Assembly: GCA_024232355.1 (NCBI GenBank)
Contig: JAAEPW010001000.1
Coordinates: forward strand, 1-5,926
Direction of reading: 5' to 3'
DNA from: Chloroflexota bacterium
GTDB lineage: Bacteria; Chloroflexota; Anaerolineae; B4-G1
Length of the DNA: 5,926 nucleotides
The first letter of the stretch is position 1. Each line of letters starts with the position of its first letter. Below are positions 5,715-5,926 of the stretch, one piece after another. A program made the position numbers and the translations under genes. The notes beneath the pieces are model-generated. The model was not told where the DNA came from. It ran no database searches and worked only from the letters and a program-made list of their open reading frames with translations.

Positions 5715-5926
5715 GGTAGTGGCCCATAGGGATGCGGATAATTCAGCCACACCCCGGAAAACGACCAAACGGCCTCCAACACAGAAAAACAGCGTCCCAG
5801 CCCCAAAACTGGGCACATGGAAGTCACAGACGCCGCATTTCGCGCCGCGCAGATGCGCTCACCCCTTCGTTTTCTCCCCGGTGGCGCACTCCTTCCTAGG
5901 CCACTGCCTCCTCTTGTCGCCACGGG
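5715..5926. other. Right-end sequence with no recognisable feature
   Basis: The repeat pattern fades after 5714. I see no convincing gene, RNA gene or promoter. A minus-strand open frame runs from 5923 to 5618, but it is rich in Gly, Trp and Arg, crosses into the repeat and matches no family I know. Confidence 0.4.

Overview
The window reads as bacterial chromosome, with three islands of recognisable sequence separated by unusual C-rich, repeat-laden intergenic DNA. The host cannot be fixed from the sequence alone. A SigA-type sigma factor, a group II intron and a very long membrane-anchored pentapeptide-repeat protein together would suit a Chloroflexota-like or other gene-sparse, intron-tolerant lineage, but this is a weak inference.

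Bases 1-315 are the 3' end of a group II intron. They hold the last 63 codons of its intron-encoded protein (the HNH endonuclease end), then RNA domains V and VI and a 3' splice boundary at about 315/316. The rest of the intron lies to the left of the window.

Bases 364-3034 form a compact two-gene unit on the + strand. The first gene encodes a 150-residue protein with four predicted membrane helices. The second starts 23 bases later and encodes a 726-residue pentapeptide-repeat protein with one N-terminal membrane anchor. Both genes have good ribosome binding sites. The intron ends only 62 bases before the first start codon, so the unit's promoter is probably upstream of, or inside, the intron.

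Bases 3035-3700 are non-coding. They contain a copy of a C-rich dispersed repeat (about 3178-3419), an excellent sigma-70 type promoter (3572-3600), and a leader with a seven-codon mini-ORF in frame with the sigma gene. Bases 3701-4828 encode an RpoD/SigA-type sigma factor with regions 1.1, 1.2, 2, 3 and 4, probably starting at a non-AUG codon.

Bases 4829-5926 contain no convincing gene. They hold a second copy of the C-rich repeat (about 4903-5159) in the same orientation as the first, so the sigma gene is bracketed by direct repeats. Next come degenerate tandem units of about 150-200 bases (about 5273-5714) sharing a perfectly conserved 25-base core with the first copy, then about 210 bases with nothing recognisable. 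The repeat family, with its extreme strand asymmetry and predicted minus-strand G-quadruplexes, is the least explained signal here.
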